Of a DNA stretch of 64,000 nucleotides, positions 11,983 through 22,260 are shown piece after piece (position 1 is the stretch's first letter; every line of letters begins with the position of its first letter). Under the pieces are notes generated by a model. The model did not search any database. It was not told where the DNA came from and saw only the letters and a list, made by a program, of their open reading frames with translations. The stretch covers positions 248,001-312,000 of the forward strand of contig JAQFVV010000512.1 in the NCBI GenBank assembly GCA_028023455.1, given 5' to 3'. The position numbers were made by a program, and so were the translations under genes. Origin of the DNA: Epiperipatus broadwayi (taxonomy: Eukaryota; Onychophora; Udeonychophora; Euonychophora; Peripatidae).

Positions 11983-12989
11983 CAGTCTGACCCACCTAAT
12001 TATTTATTTACTAACATTTTCTTTTTTTATTCTAAAAAAAAAAAAACATTTTTTAAACATTTTTAACTATCCTGAATAAATCCTACAATTTATTTTGAAT
12101 CATAATTGTACTAACACTTATTCTATTTTATTATTAAAAGAAAAAAATTCAAATAATTAACTTTGAATTTTTTTTTATATATTTTAGATATACTGTATAT
12201 GTTTAAAATGCTTTATTTTTAATTCAAGAATTCAAGATGGGCTTTGTAAAAGATTTGTACCTCGATAAAAAGTTTAAAATAAATGTTTAAATTAAAAGAA
12301 TAGATAAATTACCAAAATCCATTCACTGTGGAATCTCTATTCATTAATTAGTAGAGATTCTACATTGTTATCTAAAGTACAAACTAATATAAAATTAGAT
12401 TGAAATATATTAATCCGTATCGAGTTGCAAACTTTCTAAAATTAGAATAAAAACAATTGCCATTGTTTTCTAAAAGATCACCTGAGGCAGCAGGAAGTAA
12501 TAAATAGTGGCCCTTTTTGGAGCAGAGAGTGACCAGAACTAGAGAGAGACAGAGAACAGACAGAGTTGTAGAAAGCATGCTATGATGATCGAGGAGTAAA
12601 ACAGGGTATTCACTGCTCTTTCCCTCCTGAGACCCGAAATCTTCTGTTATGCTGCTTCCAGAACATGCCATCAACTGCCATAAGCCATTAATGTTCGCCT
12701 GAAGAACTCAACCCAGGGAGCACCAAGGTAGTCATCCAGATTTGACCAAAGTATTATTAGAATGTAAATATAATTTCGTAAAGCTTTAAAATGTCAAAAG
12801 TTAATTTTTATTAAGAATCTTTTTTTTAAACTGTCTCATTAACCTGTTCTTTTAAATTATTTATAATGTTTTTCCTTTTGATAACTCAAGCTCACAATAA
12901 TTTTCTAATATTTTTAATTGAATATGAATTTATTTGTTTTATCTTAATTTTAGCATGAGATTATTTTATGCTTTGATTTTTTTTTGTAT
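11983..12989. other. Unassigned region with a GC-richer patch
   Basis: Mostly AT-rich. 12470-12760 is clearly GC-richer, and its minus strand has an open frame of 96 codons (12384-12674) containing a hydrophobic run. I recognise no domain, and the patch could be the leader of an LTR element. Confidence 0.35.
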
Positions 12990-13135
12990 TTCGACAAGCT
13001 TCACTTGCGGGGGCTCAGTGTAATTTGCTAAGAGAGCAAACTATGTTTTATTAGAGGGAGTTCAGGAAAGAATGATTTAATTTTAAAATAAAATAATTTT
13101 GATCTATTTTATTTCGCAAGTGAAGTTATGTCGAA
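12990..13135. mobile_element. Small MITE with about 20-bp terminal inverted repeats
   Basis: The left end TTCGACAAGCTTCACTTGCG (12990-13009) is the reverse complement of 13115-13135 with two or three differences. The unit is 146 bp and has no coding capacity. Length and inverted ends fit a miniature inverted-repeat transposable element. The superfamily is not clear because the target duplication is ambiguous. Confidence 0.65.
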
Positions 13136-14599
13136 TCTATATATATTTCAAACTAAACATGCTGTAATTTCTTTATCAGTTTTATTATAGATTTCCCAGA
13201 ATGGGATTCTGTTACTTTATATTTCTGCAATTCAAAACAGAATAAAATATGTTATAGATTTTTGACCTAGTAATAGCGCTGCTGGATAGCATCACTTAAT
13301 TATCATGCATTTTTTTTAAGTTAGGAAAGAGGGAAGGGGGGATTTTTTCGAGAATTAAATTCCCTTATTTCTATAGGTATGTTTTTTTTGTATGTTAAAT
13401 ATTTATATAAAGTAGTTGTTTACACAGGTTGTTCTCTATGCAGTATTAGATCATTTTAAGGCTATTTAATTATAATTCATTCCTATTTAATAATTATAAG
13501 ATCTCGGGTTAATAAAGAATGCTTGAAGTCTCTTGAACAGACCTAAAAGGGTCATAGATTTTGTGATTTGGAATTAGCTTCCGTTCTTCGCATACGCCTG
13601 TGAATCGGACAGCATGTTTGAGATAGAGTTGGTTTGTCAGCAGAATTTGTAGAGGTGAATTTGAGGACTTTTTGTAATTCCTATCTCCTATCGATACATG
13701 GACACAACATGTGGATGTATCGATTTTCCTTTTATTCTTCGTTGGAATAGACATATGAGAGTCCGTAATCCGGCTCGTATTTTCTTACTTACATTTTTTC
13801 TCTCCATTTTGCATTCATATATTTATTAACCCGACATTATTTTGCTTTTATTTTGTCTATATAATACGTAAGCCATAGGGAGATGATTCTACCGAAAGGA
13901 TCTTCGACCCTAGTAATCGACTGTTTTGTTTGTTTGCGTAATTAGTTAAAATCATTTGGTTTTGGCTAATTCACGGTATATTTCATTATAGGTATGATTT
14001 TAGTTGTAAGTTCAACTAAAGTGACTTGTTTTCTGTGATAATTAACTTATAGATGTTTTTATTATAATCGCTTAGAGTTTTAAAGTTATTTATAAGCTAT
14101 GCCAGTAAGGTCCACTAATGTCAAAAACATTAGTTGTTGAAAATCCAAATTATTAATTTTATAAAGATAAATAAAAATCATTTTTTTTATATATATGTTA
14201 ATGGAGTAAGACATCAAATTAGCCTTACTACAATTGTCTATTTAATTAATATCTTTTTCAATAGAAATGTTTTTTAAGTCATTCTTATATATGTGCGTTA
14301 GGCAGATGTTTAAACCTATCGCTCTATTATAAGCTTGTAATAAATGTGCACGAGGGATTTTGAAATCTGTGGTCATTTAATTATGAAATAATTTTGATTT
14401 TTTTTTTTTAAAAAAAGAGAATAAATGTAAACACAATGAAAGATGTATAAACTTCACAAAATAAATTGCACAAAGTCAATAACGTCAATGCTGACCGCTA
14501 ATAAAAATAAAGTCGTCAGGAACTCATATAATTATGAAGTTAATTTAAAAATTGTATTTTTGTTTTTTTTGAGCTTGAGTTTAAACTAATGTAAAATAA
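13136..14599. other. Non-coding stretch
   Basis: AT-rich sequence without a recognisable gene. The minus-strand open frame at 13509-13754 has no similarity I can name. Confidence 0.45.
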
Positions 14600-15252
14600 C
14601 TAATGTAGAATGTCCAAGAGCTGTAACTGCTACCAGGCAGGTCCCCAGGTGGTGGATAGGGAAATGGCCCCCAGATATGGGGGTCAGCTGTGAATAAGCA
14701 TTTAGGCAAATAAGCAGTCCTGAACCAACAGCGGCAATGTTAATAGGGTGTGGGGGATCATAAGGGTGGCTCCTTATGTTTCCAGCTAAATACCACATAA
14801 ACCCAATGACAACATTGTGCCAAGGCGAGTTTCTGGCACCATACCCAGAGGCCATGGCCATGGTAATGGAGAAAGCAGCATTATCATTACTGGCCCAAGG
14901 CAGAAGATGAAGATATCGGAATGGCTTGGTTCCAGAGATCTACGGGCATGGATGCAGCATCTTTAATGGCCATAGCACTGCAAATACCTAGAAAGATGCT
15001 GGTTTCCCATCTGGGGTTGCCGATGATGGGTTGGTGGCAGCAAGGGCATGCGGCTATAAAACCAGGACCTTGCCACTCAAACTACATGATGCGAAAAATT
15101 CAGATAGAGAACTTGCTAGGGCGTACCCTGTAAGCGACGCGTTGGGGCCTCGCCTGACTCCACCGAGAAGCGGACAAGGGCTACCATATTGTGAGTGGAT
15201 ACGGTTAAAGAAGATTGCTCAAAGGAAAAGGAGGTTGAGTAGTGAAGGAAGG

Positions 15253-16641
15253 ATGAAGGGTTGTTCGGTCAGGTTGACTGTCGGTACTCTCAATGTTGGC
15301 ACCATGACTGGGAAAAGTAGTGAGCTTGTGGACATGATGATAAGAAAAAAAGTGGACATTGTGGCAGTTCAGGAAACAAGGTGGAAAGGCCAAAAGGCAA
15401 GGAAACTGGGAAATGGCTTCAAGTTGTTCTATTGTGGTAGTGATTCTAAAAGAAATGGGGTTGGAATTATACTGAGCTCAAATTTGAAACATAGGGTATT
15501 GGAAGTTACCCGGTATAATAACAGGATTATCTCAATGAGAATTGACTTGGAGAGTTGTGTGATTACTGTGATTAGTGCATATGCTCCAGAGTCAGGATGT
15601 GATGAGGATGAGAAAGATAAGTTTTGGGGTGAGATGGATGATATTTGGGGCTCAATTCAACAAACAGATAAGGTCTTCCTTTGTGGAGATTTGAATGGAC
15701 ATGTGAGCAGAGAAAATGGTGGGTTGGAAAGAATCCTGGGAAATCAGGGAATTGGGGAAAGAAATAAAGAGGGAGATAGAATAATTGATTTTGCTGTTTC
15801 AATGGATATGGCATTATTGAACACCTTCTTCAAGAAACCCCCAAATCAAAAGATAACTTACATGAGTGGGGGACGAGAATCCCAAATTGACTATATTATG
15901 TATAGAGGAATTGGCCTAAAAGATATACAGGATTGCAAGGTTATTCCAGTAGAAGCTATGGGTCAACAGCACAGACTTTTACTATGTCATGCTAATCTTA
16001 CAGGAATTAAAATAAATCCTAGAAGAGGTATCATCAAGACCAAATGGTGGAAACTTGAGGTTGATGCCTACAGAAAGCAATTTGTTGATGAATTGATGAA
16101 GGTTGAAGACAAAGAAGAAGGGGAAGATCTTTGGACAAGTACTGCAAACAACATCTGTGTAATTGGGAATCAAGTTCTTGGCCAAACGTCAGGTGTGATA
16201 AAAGAGAATAAAGAGACTTGGTGATGGAATGCAGAAGTGCAGGAAAAAATTGGGAATAAGAAAATAGCCAAAAAGGAGTGGGGCAAAGACGGAGGGGAAA
16301 GTAGTAGGGTCAAATATAATATAGCAAAGAAAGAAGCAAAGAAAGCTGTTGCCAAAGCCAAGTTTGACACACACTCAGATTTATATGAAAGTTTAGAGAA
16401 AGAAGAAGGAGTTAAGAAGATTTTGCATATTGCAAAACAACGAGATAAGAGTGGTAAAGATACTTACCAAGCAAATAGAATAAAAGACTCTAACAATAAG
16501 GTGTTGTGTGGCAAGAATGAAATCATAGCTAGATGGCAGCAATATTATGAGCACCTACTAAATGAAGAAAACTTTCGGATTGACAAGGGATTTGGGACTC
16601 CAAATTTGGGCCCAGCTTTAAAGATCAGTAGGGAAGATGTT
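15253..16641 (+). pseudogene. RTE endonuclease domain and linker (stops at 16222 and 16642)
   Basis: The frame is open upstream from 15031, but the ATG at 15253 lies just before the endonuclease core and is the likelier start. Counting from 15031, motifs are: 'TVGTLNVGTM' (residues 83-92), catalytic Glu in 'VQETRW' (115), Tyr in 'SAYAP' (184), Asp/Asn in 'GDLNGH' (220/222), Asp in 'SQIDYIM' (287) and His in 'QQHRLL' (314). In the family this enzyme nicks target DNA for target-primed reverse transcription. A TGA at 16222-16224 interrupts a Trp-rich position just after the domain. The frame continues through the lysine-rich linker to a second TGA at 16642-16644. Confidence 0.85.
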
Positions 16642-16644
16642 TGA

Positions 16645-18076
16645 CAAGCAGTCAGAAGAATGAAATGTGGGAAATCGGTGGGTCCAGATAACATCCCTGT
16701 AGAGGTATGGAAGGTAATGGGAGAAGAGGGAATCACCTTTCTGACCAAACTTTTAATAACATCATGATCACGGAGAAAATGCCAGATAAATGGAGGAGAA
16801 GCATTTTGGTTTCAATCTATAAGAATAAGGGAGATATTCTAGAATGTAGTAATTATCGAGGAATAAAGCTGATGAGCCACACAATGAAAATATGGGAGAG
16901 AATAATAGCAAATAGGCTACGGCAGGAAATAGACATCAGTGAAGAACAGTTTGGTTTTATGCCAGGTAGAGGAACCATAGATGCAATTTTTGCACTGCAG
17001 CAACTTATAGAAAAACATAGAGAAGTCAACCAAGAAATTGTTCTAATATTCATCAATTTGGAAAAAGCATTTGATATAGTACCTAGAGATGAACTTTGGA
17101 GATGCCTAAGGAAAAAGCTGGTTCAGGAAAAATACATTCGTCTGATCCAAGATATGTATTAAGGCTGTCAAACCAGTGTGAGATGTAGTTCAGGAGAAAC
17201 AGACTCATTTCAGGTGAAAGTGGGTGTGCATCAGGGATCAGCCCTGAGTCCCCTACTATTTAATATCGTTATTGATGTTCTAACAGAGGATATTCCTAGG
17301 GAAGCACCCTGGAACATGATGTATGCTGATGATATAGTGATTGCAACTCAAAACATCAAGGAAGCTCAGGATATGATAGAAGAGTGGAGGAAAGCACTGG
17401 AGGAAGGAGGAATGAGAATTAGCAGAAATAAAACTGAAGTGCTCTTCTGTGGTAATGGTGGAGGAAGCATTTTGTTAGGGGGAAAGAAGTTGCCTGAGGC
17501 TGAAAAATTTAAATATCTCAGGGCCTGGATGAATAAAGATGAATCACTGGATGGAGAAGTTGTTGGGAGAACTCAAGCTGGTTGGAATAATTGGAGGAGG
17601 GTCTCTGGGATACTCTGCGATAGGAGAATAGGTGCAAGATTGAAAGGAAAAGTATATAAAACTGTGGTGCGTCCGGCTCTGATGTATAGTGCAGAAACAT
17701 GGCCGATCACTAAGAAAATAGAAGACAAGCAATGTGTAACAGAAATGAGAATGCTTAGGTTTGCCTCGGGCCTCACTAGAAAGGACAAAGTGAAAAATGA
17801 AGTAATTCGAGAAAATATGAGAGTGAGAATGATCAGTGAAAAAATGAAAGAATCAAGGTTGAGGTGGTTTGGTCATGTTAAGAGAAGAGAAGAAAATTAC
17901 ATTGGGGAAGGAAGATTTTGGAGATGGAATCACCAGGGAAAAGACCCAGGGGTAGACCTAAGATCAGATGGATTGATCGAGTTAGAAAGGACTTGCAGGA
18001 GATGTCACTTAGGGAGGAAATGACTTTAGATCGAGTAGCCTGGAGAAGACTGATCCGCACCAGTGACCCCACTTGA
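16645..18076 (+). pseudogene. RTE reverse transcriptase (frameshifts and one stop)
   Basis: The RT starts in the endonuclease frame ('RMKCGKSVGPDNIPVEVW') and shifts near the T-run at 16749-16753, where one T appears to be missing. It then shows 'PDKWRRSILVSIYKNKGD', 'YRGIKLMSHTMKIWERI', 'SEEQFGFMPGRGTIDAI' and 'FINLEKAFD'. A TAA at 17160-17162 follows 'QDMY'. After it come 'HQGSALSPLLFNIV' and the catalytic 'MYADDIV' (17320-17342), so the YADD box is intact. The C-terminal part has 'RLKGKVYKTVVRPALMYSAETW' and 'RLRWFGHVKRR'. A second frameshift near 17940 moves the frame to one ending 'WRRLIRTSDPT' and TGA at 18074-18076. In the family the enzyme copies the element RNA at the nicked target. 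This copy cannot do so. Confidence 0.85.
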
Positions 18077-18110
18077 TGTGGGATTAATCAAGCTGTGGAA
18101 GAAGATATAA

Positions 18111-18462
18111 CTAAAACAAAACTTCCAGTGTTCTCGAATCATTTTATTTACTTTTATTTTAAATAAATTTTGATTTTTAAACATACCTATCAACCAATCA
18201 CCCAAGTTCTCATTTAAATATAATAAAATCGAATCTCATGCTTTAAGACCCAGCTGCCAGCACAATGAAAATAAAGGAATTTGATTGTATCGTCGAGAAA
18301 GGCTATTGATTAGATCTTTGACCTGGGGATATAGGTAAATAGGGCAGAATTCTTGATGTACCTGATTTATCTATCTTGTACATGGTTGGACTCGAGGTAC
18401 TTTACCTGTATTCAGGGGTTTGTTGGATCTATGTGTGTTTTTCGACCGGTACAATATATATA
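18111..18462. other. Non-coding, with an LTR-end-like segment
   Basis: 18290-18455 shares blocks with 38330-38475: 'agaattc', 'actcgaggtact' versus 'attcgaggtact', and an end in '...taca' followed by (TA)n. It may be the right end of a diverged LTR. The first part shows nothing. Confidence 0.35.
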
Positions 18463-18926
18463 TCATCATCATCATTATAAACCATTATCAATCCACTGCA
18501 GGATGAAGGTCTCTCCAAGTTTAATTCATCTTCTCCGATCTTTATCTTCTCTTCTCCACATCACCCCTGCACACTTTCTTATTTCATCCATCCATCTCAC
18601 ATGTGGTCTCTTTCTGGGTCTTTTACAATCTCTTAGAATCCAGTTTAAAATTTTAATTGTCCATCTATTATCATCTCTTCTAGCAATATGTCCAGCCCAA
18701 CTCCACTTCAATCTTTTAATTTTTTCAATGAGGTCAGTAACACCTGTTTGTTCTCTTACCCATACATTGCGTTTTCAATCTCTTCTTGTTACTCCCAACA
18801 TATACCTCTCCATACTTCTTTGAGTGGTCTGAAGTCTCTGTATTGCTCTTCTATTGAGTGTCCAAGTCTCAGATCCATAAGTAATAACTGGTAAAACACA
18901 TTTGTTGAAAACCTTCCTTTTGAAAC
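18463..18926 (-). mobile_element. 5'-truncated copy of the second RTE family
   Basis: It is highly similar to 41041-41500, in the same orientation. On the minus strand it encodes the RTE C-terminus ('LKWSWAGHIARRDDNRWTI', 'RPRKRPHVRWMDEI') and ends with 'GETFILQWIDNG' and a (GAT)n tail. 5' truncation is the usual outcome of target-primed reverse transcription. A nonsense change is visible in the last codons (Trp to stop in 'RRRW'). Confidence 0.85.
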
Positions 18927-19187
18927 ACACACACACACACATATATATATATAATGCAAAAAATCAAGTCATATGTCACATGACCTAATTAAATAAGCTT
19001 GCCTTTACAAATGTTATATATAGAGCTAACGAAATAAGCCAGTCTGGGTTTGAGGATATTCTGTCAAGCTTGTTAAAAGTTTATTACGTGAGCTCTCTCT
19101 CTCTCTATATATATATATATATTTCTTTCTGATGAAAACCAGTCCTCTGGTTGAAATATAATATTATTTATTGGATTTTTTTTTTTT

Positions 19188-19240
<53 letters not shown>

Positions 19241-19255
19241 GTGTGTGTGTGTTCA
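18927..19255. repeat. Microsatellites with an embedded hammerhead-like hairpin
   Basis: (CA)n/(TA)n at 18923-18955, (CT)n/(TA)n at 19094-19121, and a long (TA)n then (TG)n at 19193-19252. Between them, CTGATGA at 19129-19135 is followed by a 6-bp stem (AACCAG/CTGGTT, loop TCCT) and GAAA at 19153. This matches the hammerhead core order, but I could not pair a convincing stem I. Confidence 0.55.
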
Positions 19256-20398
19256 AATGTACAACTCACAAGAAAATAACCTAAGAGCAATCAGTGTATG
19301 CTTTCTACATTCTAATGTCACAAAACAATTTCTACCTTTGCAGACCATTAAGATAGGCTAGTCATATGAGTCTCTTATCCTATTCTAATTAAAATTATTG
19401 ATTGAAAAATAATGACAAACTCCCACAAAATAATTAGACATTACAAATTATTCATGTATATACTAAAAGATAGCACTCACAAAAGCGTAAATAAACTATC
19501 TGGTTAATTTATAAACAAGTTAATATGTTTGATGAATTGTTGATTCAATAATTAAGTTCACTCATGTGATAATTAAGTTTATGCATGTTTGTTATATATG
19601 ACATAACACAGTTTAATTCTGAAAAGATAGAAACTCACTGTTTAGACTAATGATCAAAAACAATTATTATTACAGTTTTAAGATCAATAAACCTACATTC
19701 GGTGGATACAATAAATTTTATAAACTATTTAAATAATCAGCTTTCAAAAATGTTCTCAGGCTGTAATGCAGGTAGGTAATAATTACTATTTTACATGCTA
19801 TAAAAGAAAATGTAAGAGGCAATATTGGTGTTAAATTATTTTTTGATGGATATGTATATGTGATCTAGGAGCATGATATAGGTTATGAATTGATGTCTAT
19901 CATGAATTAAGCATAAGATTGACCAAAGTTTTGCAAATGGTATCATCCATGACATATATAAAGACAAGGAATAGATAATATATTGTAGGGATTTCCTTTT
20001 TCCACATACTATTGCACTAAAAATAATGAATAATAATTTACATACCAATCAATTTTGTATGTAAACAAAAGAATCCAAAGTGGAAGTTACAGCCATTTAG
20101 TACATCAATACTCACAATTATCCTTCCTCAAACCTGGAAGATAGTGTGCGTAAAGCAGTAATACTTAAAAGACAATTAAAAAGTGAAGGAAAATACAGAG
20201 GAATGTGAAATTAAGCCAAGGGCTGAAGGGAAAGATGAAAAAAAGGGAAGACAGGACAAGTCATAGGGGAGAAGATAATGGAAGAGCAACAAACCACAGA
20301 GAAATGGATAGGTAGCCAGACAAATGTTAACCAATTCCTTAAGATCTGTTCATTTGCTGTCCAAATAGAAGAGGCATCAGTAAAGCACCTCAAGAGCC
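19256..20398. other. Non-coding stretch
   Basis: AT-rich at first. From about 20190 it becomes purine-rich on the plus strand and may be the decayed start of the gag described next. Confidence 0.4.
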
Positions 20399-20856
20399 TA
20401 CAGATTTTACTTCAGCATAAATGAAATGTCTGAAGGAAACAAGGTAATAATAGCATGTAGCAATTTGGTGGAGAATGCATTGTCATGGTGGGAGACACTG
20501 TTTTGCCAACCTTGAATGCTTAAAGAGTATACTGAAGCTGTGCATGAAATGTTTTGGTCTGAAGACTGGCAAGAGGTCAATAGATACCATATAATGCAAG
20601 AAAAGTATAGAGTAAATGGGCAAGAGAACTACACATAATTTTTTTGGTGACAAATGGCTAAACTGCTAACTTTGGATGAATGTAATATGATGGAACAACA
20701 CATAATTAGAATCATCAAGCATAATTTGCCAAAAAGGATTAAACAGATGCTGATAGAAAATGGGAAGTCATCAATTGAAGAGGTGGCTGAAATGTTAAAT
20801 GCTATAGATATGAGCGAAAGTGAACAGGGAAGGAAATATATGTACATGCAGGTATA
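20399..20856 (+). pseudogene. LTR-retrotransposon gag remnant
   Basis: One frame reads 'INEMSEGNKVIIACSNLVE', then 'ALSWWETLF', a TGA at 20513-20515, then 'MLKEYTEAVHEMF', then 'MAKLLTLDECNMMEQHIIRI' and 'LPKRIKQMLIENGKSSIEEV'. The Trp-rich helix, the 'F/Y..F' segment and the late helix with 'LP..I...L' are the usual pattern of retrotransposon capsid proteins. Capsid packages element RNA in the cytoplasm. At least three stops break the frame. No protease, RT or integrase follows before the polypurine tract at 20956, so pol has been lost. The assignment rests on pattern, not on a database search. Confidence 0.55.
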
Positions 20857-20955
20857 AAGAAGGGAGAGGTTAGGATCAGGATGTTTTTTTTTGTTTTGTT
20901 GTTGGATTTTCTTTTATTGGCCATCAAAATAAGTATGCCTCATTTTGAAGTCTTT

Positions 20956-20970
20956 CAAATGGGGGGGGCA
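20956..20970 (+). promoter_or_regulatory. Polypurine tract
   Basis: 'caaatggggggggca' lies directly before the LTR start TGTAACAGG at 20972. A G-run just upstream of a 3' LTR is the standard plus-strand primer. Confidence 0.65.
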
Positions 20971-20971
20971 T

Positions 20972-22260
20972 TGTAACAGGAACTGAATTCAAACCCTGTT
21001 ACAAGGAGAGAGTAAATCAGGTTATTCATGCATGTATGTGTGTGTTTTGTTTCATGAATTGTGTGTTTGGAAAGGACCACACATCCTACACATATATAGT
21101 TATGTAAATAATAATAATCATAGCGTTGATGGGTTACTAATATTAATGTACATATTTTACTTTCTTTCTCTCATTATTTTATTCTTATTTTGTGGCATAC
21201 ATGTATATTGATAAATATTGTATTGAAGGGGGTAGGAAAATTAATAAAATCAAGAGATTTTCAAATATTTTAAAATATGAAGAAAAAAAGGAAGGAATTT
21301 TGTTTACCTTCCACAAATCAATTAGTTGAACAGACTGTATTGTTATTGAAATAGATATAGTTAATAGTTGGATGTTTCATTTAAATTAATAAGATTAATA
21401 TATTATCAAGTTTTGAAACTTTGTGGAAATGATTTTTGTGTTTAGCTAAAAGAAAAGAACAGGCGGAATGTCCATTAAAAAATTAAATTCTTGAGGATTA
21501 TATTGTCTGATTATCAAGGTAAACAACAAAGCATAGTTAGAGGGAATTTCCAAAAATAACAAAAGTTAAGACCAAGTGGCTAAATGGTTCATATAGTGGG
21601 TTAAAAGATTTCTTGTTGGAGATAAGAAAATAAAACATTATTGAGAGCGAGAACATTTTTTTTGTGTGGGCATTTTTTTTTGTTTTTGAGAGAATTATTG
21701 CAGAGAGAAGGCAGAAGGCAATACATGGCAAAAAGAAGAGAAATATATAAATCATTTTTGACCAGATAAGAGAGATATAAAAGGAAACTCCATGAAACAC
21801 ATGGCGTAAAGTCTCATCATGCTGGGGGTCTATGTTAGACTCCAGCTCTTTCTGTACCTTTGAGGCTATGCAAGACATTAAGAGACAGATTGCCCTAAAT
21901 ATTATATAGAAAAAAAAATGAAAAAAATGGAAAGAAACCACACGATGAATGAATCCTACGCCTGATGTCCGCCACTTCACAGATCTGTCATAGAATGATG
22001 AATGTATTAATTAGAACACTGAATTAGAAGACAAAATGGACTCACGATTTTATACACATTAAACCAAGAAATTGGAGTGAAGGTAAATACACAAAAATCA
22101 AATAGTGTAATAACTTTTTATACATATTTTGCTTCATAGATTTTATTCTTTAACTATAATATCCTGTAAACAGAATATTATGTCATATACATGAGTGTGC
22201 CACTTTATAATTTCTTCAAATAAACATAAATAGATTTTAATTTTAATAAAACAAAACTTT
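20972..22260 (+). repeat. 3' LTR of the gag-bearing element (right end uncertain)
   Basis: It begins with a palindrome TGTAACAGG...CCTGTTACA (20972-21003), directly after the polypurine tract. A TATA box TATAAAAGG follows at 21776-21784 and an AATAAA signal near 22219. The right end was not found, so 22260 is only a minimum estimate. Confidence 0.5.
21776..21784 (+). promoter_or_regulatory. TATA box in the LTR
   Basis: TATAAAAGG, about 800 bases into the LTR. The GC-richer sequence downstream (21820-21880) resembles an R/U5 leader. Confidence 0.45.

Larger units (their letters stand above)
14600..18110 (+). mobile_element. Near full-length RTE-clade LINE, inactive
   Basis: A 5' leader (about 14600-15250) is followed by an apurinic endonuclease domain, a reverse transcriptase, a C-terminal region ending in 'RTSDPT' and a stop at 18074-18076, and a short 3' tail. 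There is no ORF1 with zinc knuckles, the whole is about 3.5 kb, and endonuclease and RT lie in one frame, all of which fit RTE-type LINEs. Its base composition is far richer in G and C than the flanks. It carries three in-frame stops and two frameshifts. I could not identify a reliable target duplication. Confidence 0.85.

Noticed and set aside
12384-12674. 96-codon minus-strand frame in a GC-richer patch
   Set aside because: No motif or neighbour supports a gene; it may be transposon leader sequence.
15205-17788. Minus-strand frames across the first RTE
   Set aside because: They are antisense shadows of the LINE coding region.
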